Position numbers and translations under genes: made by a program. The notes beneath the pieces are model-generated. The model had not been told where the DNA came from, did no database searches, and worked only from the letters and a program-made list of their open reading frames with translations. 64,000 bases of DNA from the NCBI RefSeq assembly GCF_958450345.1, contig NC_088781.1:79125797-79189796 (forward strand), given 5' to 3'. The stretch is from Calliphora vicina (Eukaryota; Arthropoda; Insecta; Diptera; Calliphoridae). Shown one piece after another: positions 48,214 to 59,129 of the stretch (positions are counted from its first letter, which is position 1; each line of letters opens with the position of its first letter).

Positions 48214-48277
48214 AACTAGCAAAATTCGTAGCCGTGCAGCCCTCCAACACAATATGTTGTTTGGCGAAAAGAAATAG
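48214..48277 (+). CDS. Possible terminal exon of a host gene
   Basis: A good acceptor (aatttattttcag, 48201-48213) precedes a short open frame that ends at TAG (48275-48277). From 48215 it reads TSKIRSRAALQHNMLFGEKK. The exon would be followed by aataaa signals at 48296 and 48386. The residues do not match a family I know. A second frame is also open over the same bases. If real, the upstream exons lie outside the window or were lost, and the solo LTR sits in the last intron. Confidence 0.25.
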
Positions 48278-48770
48278 CTAAATGTGGAATACAAAATAAA
48301 TACAAAAAAATACGTACTTATGTAAAAAGAAGTATAATATTAGAATTATGTGATAATTTCAAAATAACCAATTTAAATACAGAACAATAAAATGAATAAA
48401 CAATTATTTAACCAAGTTTTGTTATTTATTTATTTGTATTTTTCCTTTACATTACGCCTGGAAACTACAATAAGCATAAAGCCGATCAAGTATAAAGTAG
48501 GAATATGAATATATATATCATATTCGCAACTATAAATATTGCGCTGTACCAAAGAATAGAAATCATATAGAAGGCGCATGTGAACGAAACCCAAAATATT
48601 TTTGAAAAGAAAAATCATGATGGTGGGGAGAAGACAAAAGGGAAAGAAGCACAAACAAAGAGCATAACAATGCACCAGCAGTTAAGCAACTAGTCAATGT
48701 ATCTGTTAAATGAAATCTTTGATTTCATGTATTTTTTATGGTTTTTTATGAAATTTTGTAATATTATATA
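48278..48770. other. AT-rich, possible 3' UTR then nothing recognised
   Basis: aataaa occurs at 48296 and again near 48386. The rest shows no gene; an 81-codon minus frame (48430-48675) has no recognisable feature. Confidence 0.4.
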
Positions 48771-50196
48771 CAGTAGCGAGCATAAAAAATGCAACGCCAT
48801 GCAATGTGATTTTTAAATTTTGAAAAAAATAAAAAATTGCAAAAAAAAATATAACAATGTTGCATTACCATCGTTTACTATTAATTCAAACAAATTTAAG
48901 GACATTAAAATTAAAAAGGATAAACATTTTATCAATAAACGCAATAAAAAACGCCGTTATAAACATTTAGATATAATTAAGAATTGTGTTATGATTAGAG
49001 CGCCGAAATAATTTTGATGGCTAGTTTTGAATTGGATTTTATTGAAATAAAACTAAACTGTTAGACATTGAAGTAATCAAAGCTGTGTTACCTGGTCCAT
49101 GGAAGGTGACATCATATATTTGATGCTACCCAAACGAACACATGTTGACATTTATGACTATCGTAACCTCCAAAAGATAATTTAATGATGCAAATATAAT
49201 AAGGAGAAACCAATTCAATAAACAATATATTATTTACAATAATAAATTAATTCGAAGCAGGTCCTTTATGCTTAAAATAGTGCAGTCGTATGATATGGAA
49301 GGTCAATTAACGTAATTTTGATTTAATCGTGTCTGATAGTTTCAATTTGTTACTAAGGCCGTCGGTCACAGATATTCCCTTAAATATTAAATTAAAATAG
49401 TAAAAAATTGCGATAGTTTAGTAATCACGTAAGCTAAATATAGGATTCTATGAAATAGGAACAGTGTCAAATTTCATAATATTTACAGTTGTCTTTCGCT
49501 GTTTTGGAATTCGTTTACTTACCAAAATAAATGAATATTTGAATATGATTTCATTATTTGTAATTCTTAAAGACCACATGATGTCATATGATTGTGAAAA
49601 TATTATTTTAGCATTAAATTTAAGCACCCTTCTAACATCAACTTGTCATATCCTTTTGATCTTCAGCTCTTACACACTCAGTTTTAAGCACACCACCACA
49701 ATTATTTGATTTGCTTTTCATAGAGAATATCCGCAAGATTTTAAATTGGTAAAGTAATAAATAAAAATTCTTAAAATTTTCTTGGTTTTCGAAAAATTCA
49801 CCATATTGAACAGAAAATGCATCATTCGTGATTTCTGTTGTCCTTTGTAGATTTCATATCCTTGAATTTATTAGTATTAACAGTAAATTACTGTATTGTA
49901 ACAATATTATAGTTTTTAGCAATTTTTTATAATTATTTTTTTCAAAATTTTAAAAATTAAGTAAATTTCCGTAAAGTTGCATTTTTTTTGCTCGGACAAT
50001 TTAACCACTGTTTTTACTAAACATTTTATAATTATCCTTACGTAAAAAAATATTGGACAAAATGTCATATAATAATTGCCTATAATCAATAAGAATATAA
50101 AAACCGCAAATGTGGACAATTGGATACCTTTTTGAGCAAAATCAGTGCTGTTGAAAATCACTTTGCATAGCGTTGCATTTTTTATGCTCGCTACAG
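48771..50196. mobile_element. Tc1/mariner-like element
   Basis: The 1,426-bp element has inverted ends of about 43 bp starting CAGTAGCGAGCATAAAA and CTGTAGCGAGCATAAAA, with TA on both sides (48769-48770, 50197-50198). This is the target duplication of Tc1/mariner. No transposase catalytic motif is visible; the short frames at 48820, 49464 and 49916 are unconvincing, so it is non-autonomous or heavily decayed. Confidence 0.75.
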
Positions 50197-50198
50197 TA

Positions 50199-50419
50199 TT
50201 TAGTGTATTTTTAAATTTTTGAATTGTATAAATTTATACGTTTATACTTGTGGTTGCTAATTGCTAATTTTCTTTTGACTTATTTTCTAATGAATGAAGA
50301 AGAATTAGCATAAATACAATACATACATACACTTTTTTTTAATTCGTTTTTTAACAGTCATCGAGCAAGGATTTAATTTTTTTATAACCCGCGTATTTAG
50401 ATAATTTGCAACCAACAAG
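50199..50419. other. AT-rich, nothing recognised
   Basis: A short stretch between the Tc1/mariner-like and pogo-like elements without a gene. Confidence 0.5.
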
Positions 50420-50964
50420 TACAGGCAAATCCCGGTGTAACGAATCTCACTTTAACGAAAATCCGATTTAATGCACGGTCAAATTCGTAATGAACGTTTC
50501 AAAAATTGTATGCTCAATATAACGAATGGTGAGAAAAAAACAAAATCAAACAAACGACTAAATTTTTAACATTGACAACCTTATATAGCCAACATTTCGA
50601 AAATTGTCACCTCAATATAACGAACTGAAAGTATAAAAAACAAAAGTAGTAAAGAATGTAAAAATAAGAAAATAAGTCGTTACAGTACCGTTTTCAATGG
50701 TTACTCACTTTAATAGGTGTTGTTATTTTATTGTGGTTTTAATTGCTTGTTTCACAATATCGAGTGAAAGAATTCGTTCGCATTCTAAGCGAAAGAAAAC
50801 TGATTCGTTTACATAAACATGAAGTTAAGGAATCCAGAATCAAATTTCTTCCGCTTAGAATGCAAACGAAATTTTTCACTCGATATTGTGAAACAGGCTA
50901 TAATTATTCAAGTGCATAAAAATAAAAAAAAATAAAAAAAATTCAAGTGTTCAAGTGAATTAAA

Positions 50965-51021
50965 TATGGGAAACCGTAGAAGAATTTTTTCGAAACAAAA
51001 AGTAAAAGTTTTAGATGAATG
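50965..51021 (+). pseudogene. pogo-like transposase, N-terminal stub
   Basis: The frame MGNRRRIFSKQKVKVLDE then stops. It resembles the start of the helix-turn-helix DNA-binding region of pogo/CENP-B-type transposases. It lies 70 bp left of the nested insertion. Confidence 0.5.
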
Positions 51022-51392
51022 AATTATGGAATAACAAAATTCTCAACATGTATTTTGAAGAAAATAAAAACAAACATTTTATCGTGACTAATGGTGTTTT
51101 CTTTTCTGGCATAAATGCTGCATTTATTCTGCCTTTTACCCTTCTTTGTGTTGTTTTCTGAAAAAATGTAGTTTGGTCGTGTTCTTTTCTAATAATGTTA
51201 CCCTAAAACCCTGAATATATGCTACAAGTTTCACCCTCAATTTTATCAAAGGGTTAGAAATGCGCCACTTTTTATGTAAGCAAAAAGTATAGTTTTTTAA
51301 TATTTAGTAGCTACATAAAAGAAAATTGCATAAATGGTAATGATTTTGTTCTATTGTGATCGTTAAAAATGCAACACATTATGAGGGTATGG

Positions 51393-51702
51393 GTAACATT
51401 TAATAAATGGTACACAATATATAGGCAACATTTTTGATACTTCAATTGACGATATTGAATATTATATCAAAACCAAATTGAATCTTGATGTTGAAATGGT
51501 GATCTATAAGTTTAAATATTCTCAGCCGAGAACTATTGCATCATTTAAAATTATGGTACCTCCCGAAATCTTTGACCATTTAATAGATCCTAGATTTTGG
51601 CCTGATAATGCATTGATTCGTGAATATGTTTACAGAGACAACCAAAGATCAGATAATACTGTTCATTTGCCCTCCCGCTCAACAAATTTTTCAAAAAACT
51701 GA
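51393..51702 (+). pseudogene. LINE ORF1, C-terminal part
   Basis: The frame is open from about 51393 (YIGNIFDTSIDDIEYYIKTK) to TGA at 51700-51702. The passage ASFKIMVPPEIFDHL followed by FWPDNALIREYVYR is the ending style of CR1-group ORF1 proteins. The N-terminal part was lost by 5' truncation. The ORF2 frame overlaps the last 30 bases. Confidence 0.55.
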
Positions 51703-54700
51703 TCAACAACTATGATACTCAATTAAATATTATATATCAAAATGTAAATGGTATTAAATCTAAACTCTCTAACTTGTATATTGATAGTTTTGATCTAAAT
51801 CAGGGAAAGGCAAAACATGGGCGCCGCGTTTTTCATTTACTCTTCTCTTACTTACGTGTGCACACACATTGTAGAGAAATAAACAACTTTTAATCAGTCT
51901 AGCTTGAGAACTCAAACAAGCAGGTTGTGTATCGTTTTTTATCGCACAATTTAAGAATCAGCGTTGCCAGTGAAAAATAATATGTCCCAACATTTAAAGA
52001 TGTATAATGAACAATATGAGATTTTACATTTTTAATTGGGGAAAAGCGACGAAAGTTTACTGGCAACACCGATTCGTGGTGAGAGCGGAGAGAGAGTATA
52101 ACTAATACAATCGTAAAATGCAATAGTATTGGTTGCCTTTCCCTGATCTAAATCATCAAATCCTTGTATTTTCCGAAACATGGCTCAACAGCAATATTTT
52201 AAATTCTGAAATTTTTTGCAATAAATATATAATTTTTAGACGTGACAGAGTTACTTATACTACTGGTGGTGGAGTTTTGATTGCTGTGTCTAAATGTTTG
52301 GAGACCATTGAAATTGACAACATTCCGTTAAACAATGTTGAATTTATTGCAGTCAAAATAAAATTAAACCGTAAACACATTTTCGTTACATGTTCCTATA
52401 TTCCTCCAAATTCAGATCAAATAACCTATCTTCAACACTTCTCTGCAATAAAATCCGTCGTTAATTCGATTAGCCCCGAAGACTTTGTCCTCGTGTTTGG
52501 AGATTTTAATTTACCTTATCTATCTTGGGAATATATACCTGATTCTTCTTGTTATTCTCCAATAAATATAAACAATTTCATCGAAGAATTCTTAAACAAC
52601 ATTTCGGATTTATGTCTTTTTCAAATAAATGGAGTATTAAATGACTCTAATAAACTACTTGATTTGGTATTCGTAAATGAACCTAAAGATTGTTCCTTGG
52701 TCCGTCATCATCCTGTCACTAAACCTGAAGATCGTCATCATCCTACTATTGAAGTCAACTGTAATTATCCAATTTCCGGGAAACCAAATAAAAAACTAAA
52801 TAACATAAAAGATTACTGTTTTAAAAAGACTAACTACAACGATTTAAATTTCTTTTTATATAATACAAACTGGCATCAAATTTTGTCGTTATCCAGTGGT
52901 ACTCCGGCAGCAATTGATGCAACTATAAATTCATTTTACAAAACTTTGTTTTATTACATTGATGATTGTGTACCTAAATATGCAGTTCTTAATAAATCTG
53001 GCCCTCCTTGGAATTCAAAACCTCTATCGAGATTAAAAAATATAAAAAATAAGTTTTATAAGAAGTATAAACAAACTGGATTGCTGAATGATTACACTAA
53101 ATATTCTCTATACCGTGCTAAATACAATTTACTCAATCTTAACCTTTATAAAAATTATCTAAATATGATGAAACTGAACTTTAAACGCGACCCTAAAATA
53201 TTTTATAAATTTGTTAACTCGAAAAGGAATTCCGTCGGATTTCCGTCCTTAATGAAATACCTTACAACCGAGACTTCCAATCATATGGAAATAAGTAATT
53301 TGTTTGCGGATTTTTTTGCTTCAACTTACTCTAATGCTGAATATGATACATCAAAAACTTATCCATTTTATATTCCAGAACAACAACCTATTTCATTTCC
53401 ATTCATCACTACTGCCAATATGATCACTCTATTAATCAAACTAAAACCATCTTTCTACAGTGGACCTGATGGTATTCCTAGCTGCCTTCTTATAAATTGT
53501 GCACAATCTTTAGCAACACCTTTAACAATATTATTCAACATGTCTATAAAGTATGGCTACTTTCCGAAATTATGGAAAAAATCTTTTATTATTCCACTGT
53601 TTAAATCTGGGAATAAATCGAATATAATAAACTACAGAGGTATTGCTAAATTAAGCGTCATTCCTAAGCTTTTTGAACAATATCTAACCGAATTTTTAAG
53701 TCATCAAGTTTCTTCCATAATTACACCTTTCCAACATGGTTTTCGTAAAGGATGTTCGACTACGACTAATTTGCTAGAACTGACAACAATAATTAATAAT
53801 GGTTTCATTAATGGATGTAATACCGATGTTATTTACACTGATTTTAGTAAAGCCTTCGATAGAGTTAACCACGATCTTTTGTTGCATAAGCTGTATATAA
53901 TGGGATTTACGAATTGCTGCTTGGAATGGATAAAATCTTATCTTGTCCGACGTGAACAACGTGTGCGTTTTAATAATGCATTGTCTAAAAATATTATCGT
54001 CAAATCTGGAGTTCCGCAAGGCAGTCATCTAGGACCAATACTATTCCTATTGTATATCAACGACCTTCCTACCACAATAAAATTTTCCAACATACTTATG
54101 TATGCAGATGATGTAAAACTGTTTTCATGTTGTGCCGACTCTATTGTTCAGCCCCATTTACAACAGGATTTAAATTTATTCTTCGTTTGGTGCCAAATTA
54201 ACATCTTGGATATTAATTTAAAAAAATGTAAACATATGCGTTTTTCCAGAAAAACTAGATCAATTGGATGCTATTTCCTTGGTGATTTCAAATTAGAGGT
54301 TGTTGATGTTTTCTTGGATCTTGGTGTATTATTTGATGCTAAGTTATCTTTTATCGAACATATAAATATGTGTACTAATAAAGCTCGTGGTGTATTTGGT
54401 TTTATTAAACGATGGTCAAAGGAATTTTCTGATCCATCTATAACAAAACAGTTGTATATAGCTCTTGTAAGACCTATAATCGAATATGGATCAATCATTT
54501 GGGATCCATATTATAACATCCATAGTGATCGTATTGAGTCTGTCCAAAAACAATTTCTGCTATTCGTTTTAAGGAGATCTTACCCAAATCCATCTATATA
54601 TCTTCCTCCATACAGTACCAGGTTATTGGAACTCAATTTACCAACTTTAAAAAGTCGCCGAACAATGTTGAATGTCATATTTCTTATCAACCTTATTAAT

Positions 54701-54934
54701 GGCAATATTAGCTCAGAGTTCCTTTTAAGCAACTTACATTTTAATGTCCCTCAACGCCCTACACGTTATTACCATCCGTTAAAAATTCCATATTTTCAAC
54801 AAAATTATGCTAATGCTGACTCTTTTCGTCGAATCTGTTTAAATTTTAATGATTTGTACAATATTATCGATACAACTTTGAGTATTAATATTATTAAACG
54901 TAATTTAATTTTATATTTAAATAGATTACATTAA
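51672..54934 (+). pseudogene. LINE ORF2: endonuclease and reverse transcriptase, split by a MITE
   Basis: The N-terminal portion (LNIIYQNVNGIKSKLSNL) lies at 51672-51800. A 345-bp hAT MITE follows, and the frame resumes in register and runs 933 codons from 52133; the first residues there (MPFP) come from the MITE end. Positions in that 933-residue frame: endonuclease SETW 14-17, YIPPNSD near 91, FGDFN 122-126; reverse transcriptase SGPDG near 443, TDFSKAFDRVNH near 569, GVPQGSHLGP near 626, YADD 657-660. No other stop or frameshift is present, so apart from the MITE this ORF2 looks recent. Confidence 0.85.
51801..52145. mobile_element. hAT MITE in LINE ORF2
   Basis: The 345-bp element has perfect ends CAGGGAAAGGCAA and TTGCCTTTCCCTG and an exact 8-bp duplication ATCTAAAT (51793-51800, 52146-52153). 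CAGGG-type ends with an 8-bp duplication define the hAT superfamily. It has no coding capacity. Confidence 0.9.
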
Positions 54935-55138
54935 ATTTGTTTGTAATATTTATAATATTTTAATTTTTTGTCTGAACGGAGTTAATCCATAGACTAAATA
55001 AATAAATAAAAAAATAAAAAAAAAATAAAACATTTTGTGTCAGAAAAGAAAACACCATAAATGTTTCCTGTAAATTATCTTCACACAATAAATGTTTGTC
55101 CCTGAGTTTAATGTTTTACAGGTTAAATCATTTTCAGA

Positions 55139-55375
55139 ATGGAAATCCCTTACAATGAAGGCTTTATTAATCGTGGATTTTGCACCAAGCCACTTCCAGA
55201 AGAACAATTAGTCAAAACTACTAAAGATATGCAAATTTGGACGACATTCATTCTTCCTTATGTCACACCGCTCATCCAACCCATGGATCAAAACGCCATA
55301 CGTTTAGTTAAATTCCAATATAGAAAAAGTTGTCCAAAATTAAAAAGTCTCGATATAACGAATTTTTCAATTTAA
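55139..55375 (+). pseudogene. pogo/Tigger-like transposase, C-terminal DDE fragment
   Basis: The 78-residue frame contains ILPYVTPLIQPMDQNAIR, the LPPNVTxLIQPMDQ block of Tigger/jerky/pogo transposases that carries the last catalytic acidic residue (Asp of MDQ). Catalytic parts upstream are missing. It ends within the right subterminal region of the element. Confidence 0.8.
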
Positions 55376-55423
55376 CGAATTGGTCTGACAACATATCGTT
55401 CATTATACCGGGATTTGTCTGTA

Positions 55424-55925
55424 TTTCTTTTACACTTGAATTTTATATCTTTAAATTGTATTTTACAACATTGTATAAATATTGAAAAAATTACATTTTC
55501 TTTTGGCCATCGTTTTTCGTTATTTGGACAAAAACCCTTGCCCAACTGTAAAACCTTAATATTTTTTAAGGTAAAATTTAACAAAATGTTGGGCAAATCT
55601 TTTTCCTTTTAAAATTTTTTAATAAAAACACGTCTTGACTTTAAAGGTGTCTAATGAACAGTAAGTATGTATTTATTAAATTAAATTTTTCTATTTACTA
55701 ATATGTAATTGTTTTTATTATAGACAATTTCTCCTACTTTCCTGTTGAATGTTTTATTCCATTGCAGCAAACAGTAAGTAGTATATTTTATACTTTTGTT
55801 TTATTTGTGTTTAGATACATGTTTAGATTTATGTTTCAATACAATTCAATTCTTTTAAAATCATAAACATGTTTCATATGAAAATAGGAAAGGATATGTA
55901 AAATTCAACTGGTTCAAAATAGACC
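55424..55925. other. AT-rich, imperfect hairpin only
   Basis: No gene seen. An imperfect hairpin pairs ttgcccaactg (55538) with atgttgggcaa (55586), with inner ccttaa/ttaagg. Two gtaagt donor-like and one ttattatag acceptor-like motif (55655-55775) were judged too weak to call exons. Confidence 0.4.
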
Positions 55926-58900
55926 GAACATCCCGGCCCCATTGAAAGACCACAGGTCTTCAATTCATTGGCAGTAATGCGAGCTTCTGAATGGGTCGTT
56001 TAAATACGCCATTTTTTGTGCGTATCTCTGCCACCCTCACTTTGCCGTCCTTGCCTTCGGTTACGGCTACGACTCGGCCGGTCAACCACTCCTGGGGTGT
56101 CAGGTTGTCTTCGTTCGATGCCATTTGACCTGTAGACCAATATATATTCTTTGGACCAAGCTTACCAAAACATATCCTTGAGTCCGGCAAGTAGTCGCCA
56201 TCGCCTCCAAGACTTCAGCACGTTGCCTTTCACGCCTTCTTCTGATCATGGCGGCAGCGAGCGCAGACCCCCTCCTACCAACAGATGCGCTGGTGTTAGT
56301 GCTTCCCCGTCGTTGGGGTCTGGTGACAGCGGTGCTATGGGTAAGCTGTTCAACACCGCCTCTACTTCTGCCAGCATGGTTCCCATTTCTTCGGCGATGA
56401 GAGACGCGTTGCCTACTACTCGCAGAAGCAGGTATTTGGCATGCTTGACAGCAGCTTCCCACAGAACTCAGAAGTGAGGTGCTCGAGGAGGAATGATGCT
56501 GCGAATGACACCGTAGCTCCTTCAACTCTCTGCTGGCCCCTACAAAGTTCGTTGCATTATTGCATAAAATAAATGCATTAGCTGACAAATCAGACACTAA
56601 CTCCAAGTGAACTGCCTTTGAAGAAAAACAAACGAATACCGCGATATACATTTTTATTGGCGGTCTTCCACGAATTCTCATTGATACATTTGCAGGTCCA
56701 CACAAGTCAACGCCGACAACTAAAAATTGACGCATAGCCCTCACTCTATCGGTGGACATTAATTTTGGTTTGTATCGAAAACAATGCACACATTTACGAA
56801 AAACTCTTCAACATTCCTCCTTGGCATTTATTAACCAGATTTTGTCTCTTAATAACGATATCATAGCTTTGGCACCGGCATGACAATTAGAAATATGTAA
56901 GTGTCTTAGATATATCTCGACGAAATATATACCCTTAGGTAATAGAAGTGAAAATCTTGTATCATAAGGTAATGGAGCATTGAGTAATCTTCCTCCCACT
57001 CTTAAGATGGAAAAGGAACGACCTTCCTCAGTAAAATTGTGAATGAATGGGGTCAATCTTTGGATATTGGATGGTAATATCTGAGATTTCTTCAATTTAA
57101 GAATTTCGTCACTGTAATACTCCATTTGTATGATCTCCACGATTTTCAGAAAAGACCAATTTATTTCCTTGGCTGTGGGAACCTTAAACTTAAGTATTTT
57201 CAACTTCTTGGTACCATTGACAAATCTGAGAACAAAACACATAATCTTTAGGATCTTATTATAAGACGAATAAATTTTCAGAAGTTTAATGGAAGTGTTC
57301 GTAGAATCTTCTATACAATTTTTATTCTTCATTGACAATAAAACAGTGGATTTTCTTTTTACCAAATATTCTTGTTCGGGATTCAGCTTAATGTTTTTAC
57401 TAACTGACCATTCAAAAGATTCTTCTAGCAGAAAAGCAGGCCCACCGAACCATATTGATTTTTTTTATTCATCCACATCACACCCTCGTGAAACTATGTC
57501 AGCAGGATTATGTTTCGTTGGAACATGTCGCCATATTACATGAACTGTAGATTTTTGAATCTCTGCGACTCTGTTTGAAACAAAAGTTGTAAGTAAAGAA
57601 GTGTGTGTTTTTATCCAATACATTGTTATTTCTGAATCGGTCCAGAAATTTACAGTTTCAATTTCAAACTCTATCATATTTTTTAACTTAGTCCACAGTT
57701 TAGCCAGTAAATGAGCGGTACATAACTCAAGTCTCGTTAGAGATTTGCTTTTCATTGGAGCTACCTTAGACTTTGCAGTCAACAGTCTACAATATGCTTT
57801 ATTTTCAATTGTGCTACGTACATATATGCAACACCCATAAGCTCTTATAGATGCATCACCAAATCCATGGATTTGCACTTCAGCCGTTGATGTTGTTTGG
57901 ACAAATCTGGGAACAGAAATTGATTCTATTTGTAATAAATTATTTTTAAAATTCTCCCATGTTGTATTCAATCGCATGGGGATAGATTCATCCCAATCTA
58001 GTTTTTGGAGCCAAAGCTCCTGAAGAAGCATTTTAGACTTGGTTACAATTGGGCTTAAAAGTCCGAGAGGATCAAAGAGCCGGGAAGAAACTGATAAAAT
58101 GTTCCGTTTCGTTGCTCGTAGATTACTAAATGTATCTTCCAGATGAAAAGTGAATGAATCGCTTTTTGGAACCCAGTGTATTCCTAATGCCTTAGACGTT
58201 TCTGAATCATTTATTAACAGTTTTTTTGTGTGGTTACTATTTTCATCATCTGAATAATTTCTAAACCACTTCGTTAATTTAAATCCAGCAGATTTAAGGA
58301 TTTCTGTAACTTGATCACTAATTTTTATGAGATCAACTAAATTATCAGCGCCAGTTATTAAATTATCAACATAAAAGTCAGTCTGAATGACCTTGGCGCC
58401 GAGTGATAAACTATTTTGGTATAAATCACTTAGGTACATAAGACACCTAATTGCGAGAAATGGAGCCGATGAAGTACCATAAGTTATCTGAAGGACTTTC
58501 TCTCCAAAGTATAAGCTGATAATTTCTATCAGCCTCACTGACCAAAACCTGACGGTACATTTTTTCAATGTCAGCAGTTACAACATATCTACGAAACCGA
58601 AAGCGAATTAATTTTGAATATAGCTGCTCTTGTATAGTTGGTCCAATCATTAACGTAACGTAAGACGTATGCGAAGTAGTTTTACTTGACGCGTCAAAAA
58701 CTACTCTAAGTTTAGTGCTTGTGCTTTGTGGACGTAAAATACATTGATGAGGGATAAAATAGTGAGAATAATTTGGAATATGATTGTCAGTGACAGACAT
58801 ATGGCCTAAATCGAGGTATTCTTTCATGAATTCATGATACATACTTCGCATTGTTGGGTCTTTCGAAAGTCTACGATCTAAGGATATAAAGCGTCTCTTA

Positions 58901-58950
58901 GCAGTATCAAAGGAAGATCCTAAAATATTTGAATCTTTCTTAAATGGTAA
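55926..58950 (-). mobile_element. BEL/Pao retrotransposon, 5'-truncated, minus strand
   Basis: Reverse transcriptase, RNase H and integrase follow in pol order on the minus strand; gag and protease are missing at the high-coordinate end. After the pol stop the minus strand reads a purine-rich ggggccgggA and TGTTCGGTCT, a likely polypurine tract and LTR start near 55935. The far LTR end was not found. Confidence 0.8.
55960..58950 (-). pseudogene. BEL/Pao pol: reverse transcriptase, RNase H, integrase
   Basis: From the high end: LPFK then ERRL-like region, KLRVVFDASSKT, VTADIEKMYRQ, then a frameshift near 58490, TYGTSSAPFLAIRC, and YVDN (58364-58375) where an active enzyme has YVDD. RNase H follows with TDSEI. 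An in-frame TAA (57465-57467) and TGA (56808-56810) interrupt the integrase part. The integrase zinc site (HLHISNCHAG, CVHC) and first catalytic Asp (GVDLCGP) are present. A deletion then joins ANAFI to CNNATNFVGA, where the second catalytic Asp is Asn. Further frameshifts follow; the C-terminus (TPQEWLTGRVV, RPIQKLALLP) is clear. Inactive. Confidence 0.85.
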
Positions 58951-59129
58951 AGAAACTGTTTATTCGTAAAATGAATTTGTTTTAACTTCCCAAATTTAAA
59001 GGTCTGTACAAAAACATCCAGTCGACGGGAAGTTTTTGTACTCTCGCTTGCTCTCTTTATTAATGTATATTTTATCCGTGTACCTTACAACCTAGGTTTG
59101 CCCCATTTGTTTTTATACGACGCATTAGG
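58951..59129. other. Junction between BEL and Helitron remains
   Basis: No gene. A perfect 10-bp hairpin GTACAAAAAC...GTTTTTGTAC lies at about 59007-59042. Confidence 0.5.

Larger units (their letters stand above)
51393..55032 (+). mobile_element. CR1-like LINE, 5'-truncated
   Basis: It holds the C-terminal part of ORF1, an ORF2 with endonuclease and reverse transcriptase, and a 3' tail of aaataaataaat type followed by A-rich sequence (about 54990-55032). The clade call rests on the reverse transcriptase style (TDFSKAFDRVNHDLLLHKL, SGVPQGSHLGP, YADD) and the ORF1 ending; related L2/Daphne/R1-group clades are possible. The 5' boundary is approximate. Confidence 0.75.
51092..55057. mobile_element. 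PIF/Harbinger-like TIR element nested in the pogo element
   Basis: The 20-bp inverted ends TGGTGTTTTCTTTTCTGGCA and its partner (one mismatch, 55038-55057) are flanked by TAA on both sides (51089-51091, 55058-55060). The 3-bp TAA duplication suggests PIF/Harbinger, though 3 bp can match by chance. About 300 bp of non-coding interior remain on the left (51112-51392); on the right the LINE tail comes within a few bases of the terminus. Confidence 0.6.
50422..55421 (+). mobile_element. pogo/Tigger-like DNA transposon, split by nested insertions
   Basis: The inverted ends are CAGGCAAATCCCGGTGTAAC and CAGACAAATCCCGGTATAAT, with TA on both sides (50420-50421, 55422-55423). Internal aacgaa motifs (aatataacgaa) repeat near both ends. 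Its transposase is represented by an N-terminal stub (50965) and a C-terminal DDE fragment (55139). The middle was replaced or interrupted by the nested elements at 51092-55057. Confidence 0.8.

Noticed and set aside
48820..49011. Lysine-rich 63-residue frame as a Tc1/mariner transposase
   Set aside because: No helix-turn-helix or DDE motif; it starts within the terminal repeat.
55655..55775. Host micro-exon flanked by gtaagt donors and an ttattatag acceptor
   Set aside because: No joined frame stays open and there is no supporting coding sequence nearby.
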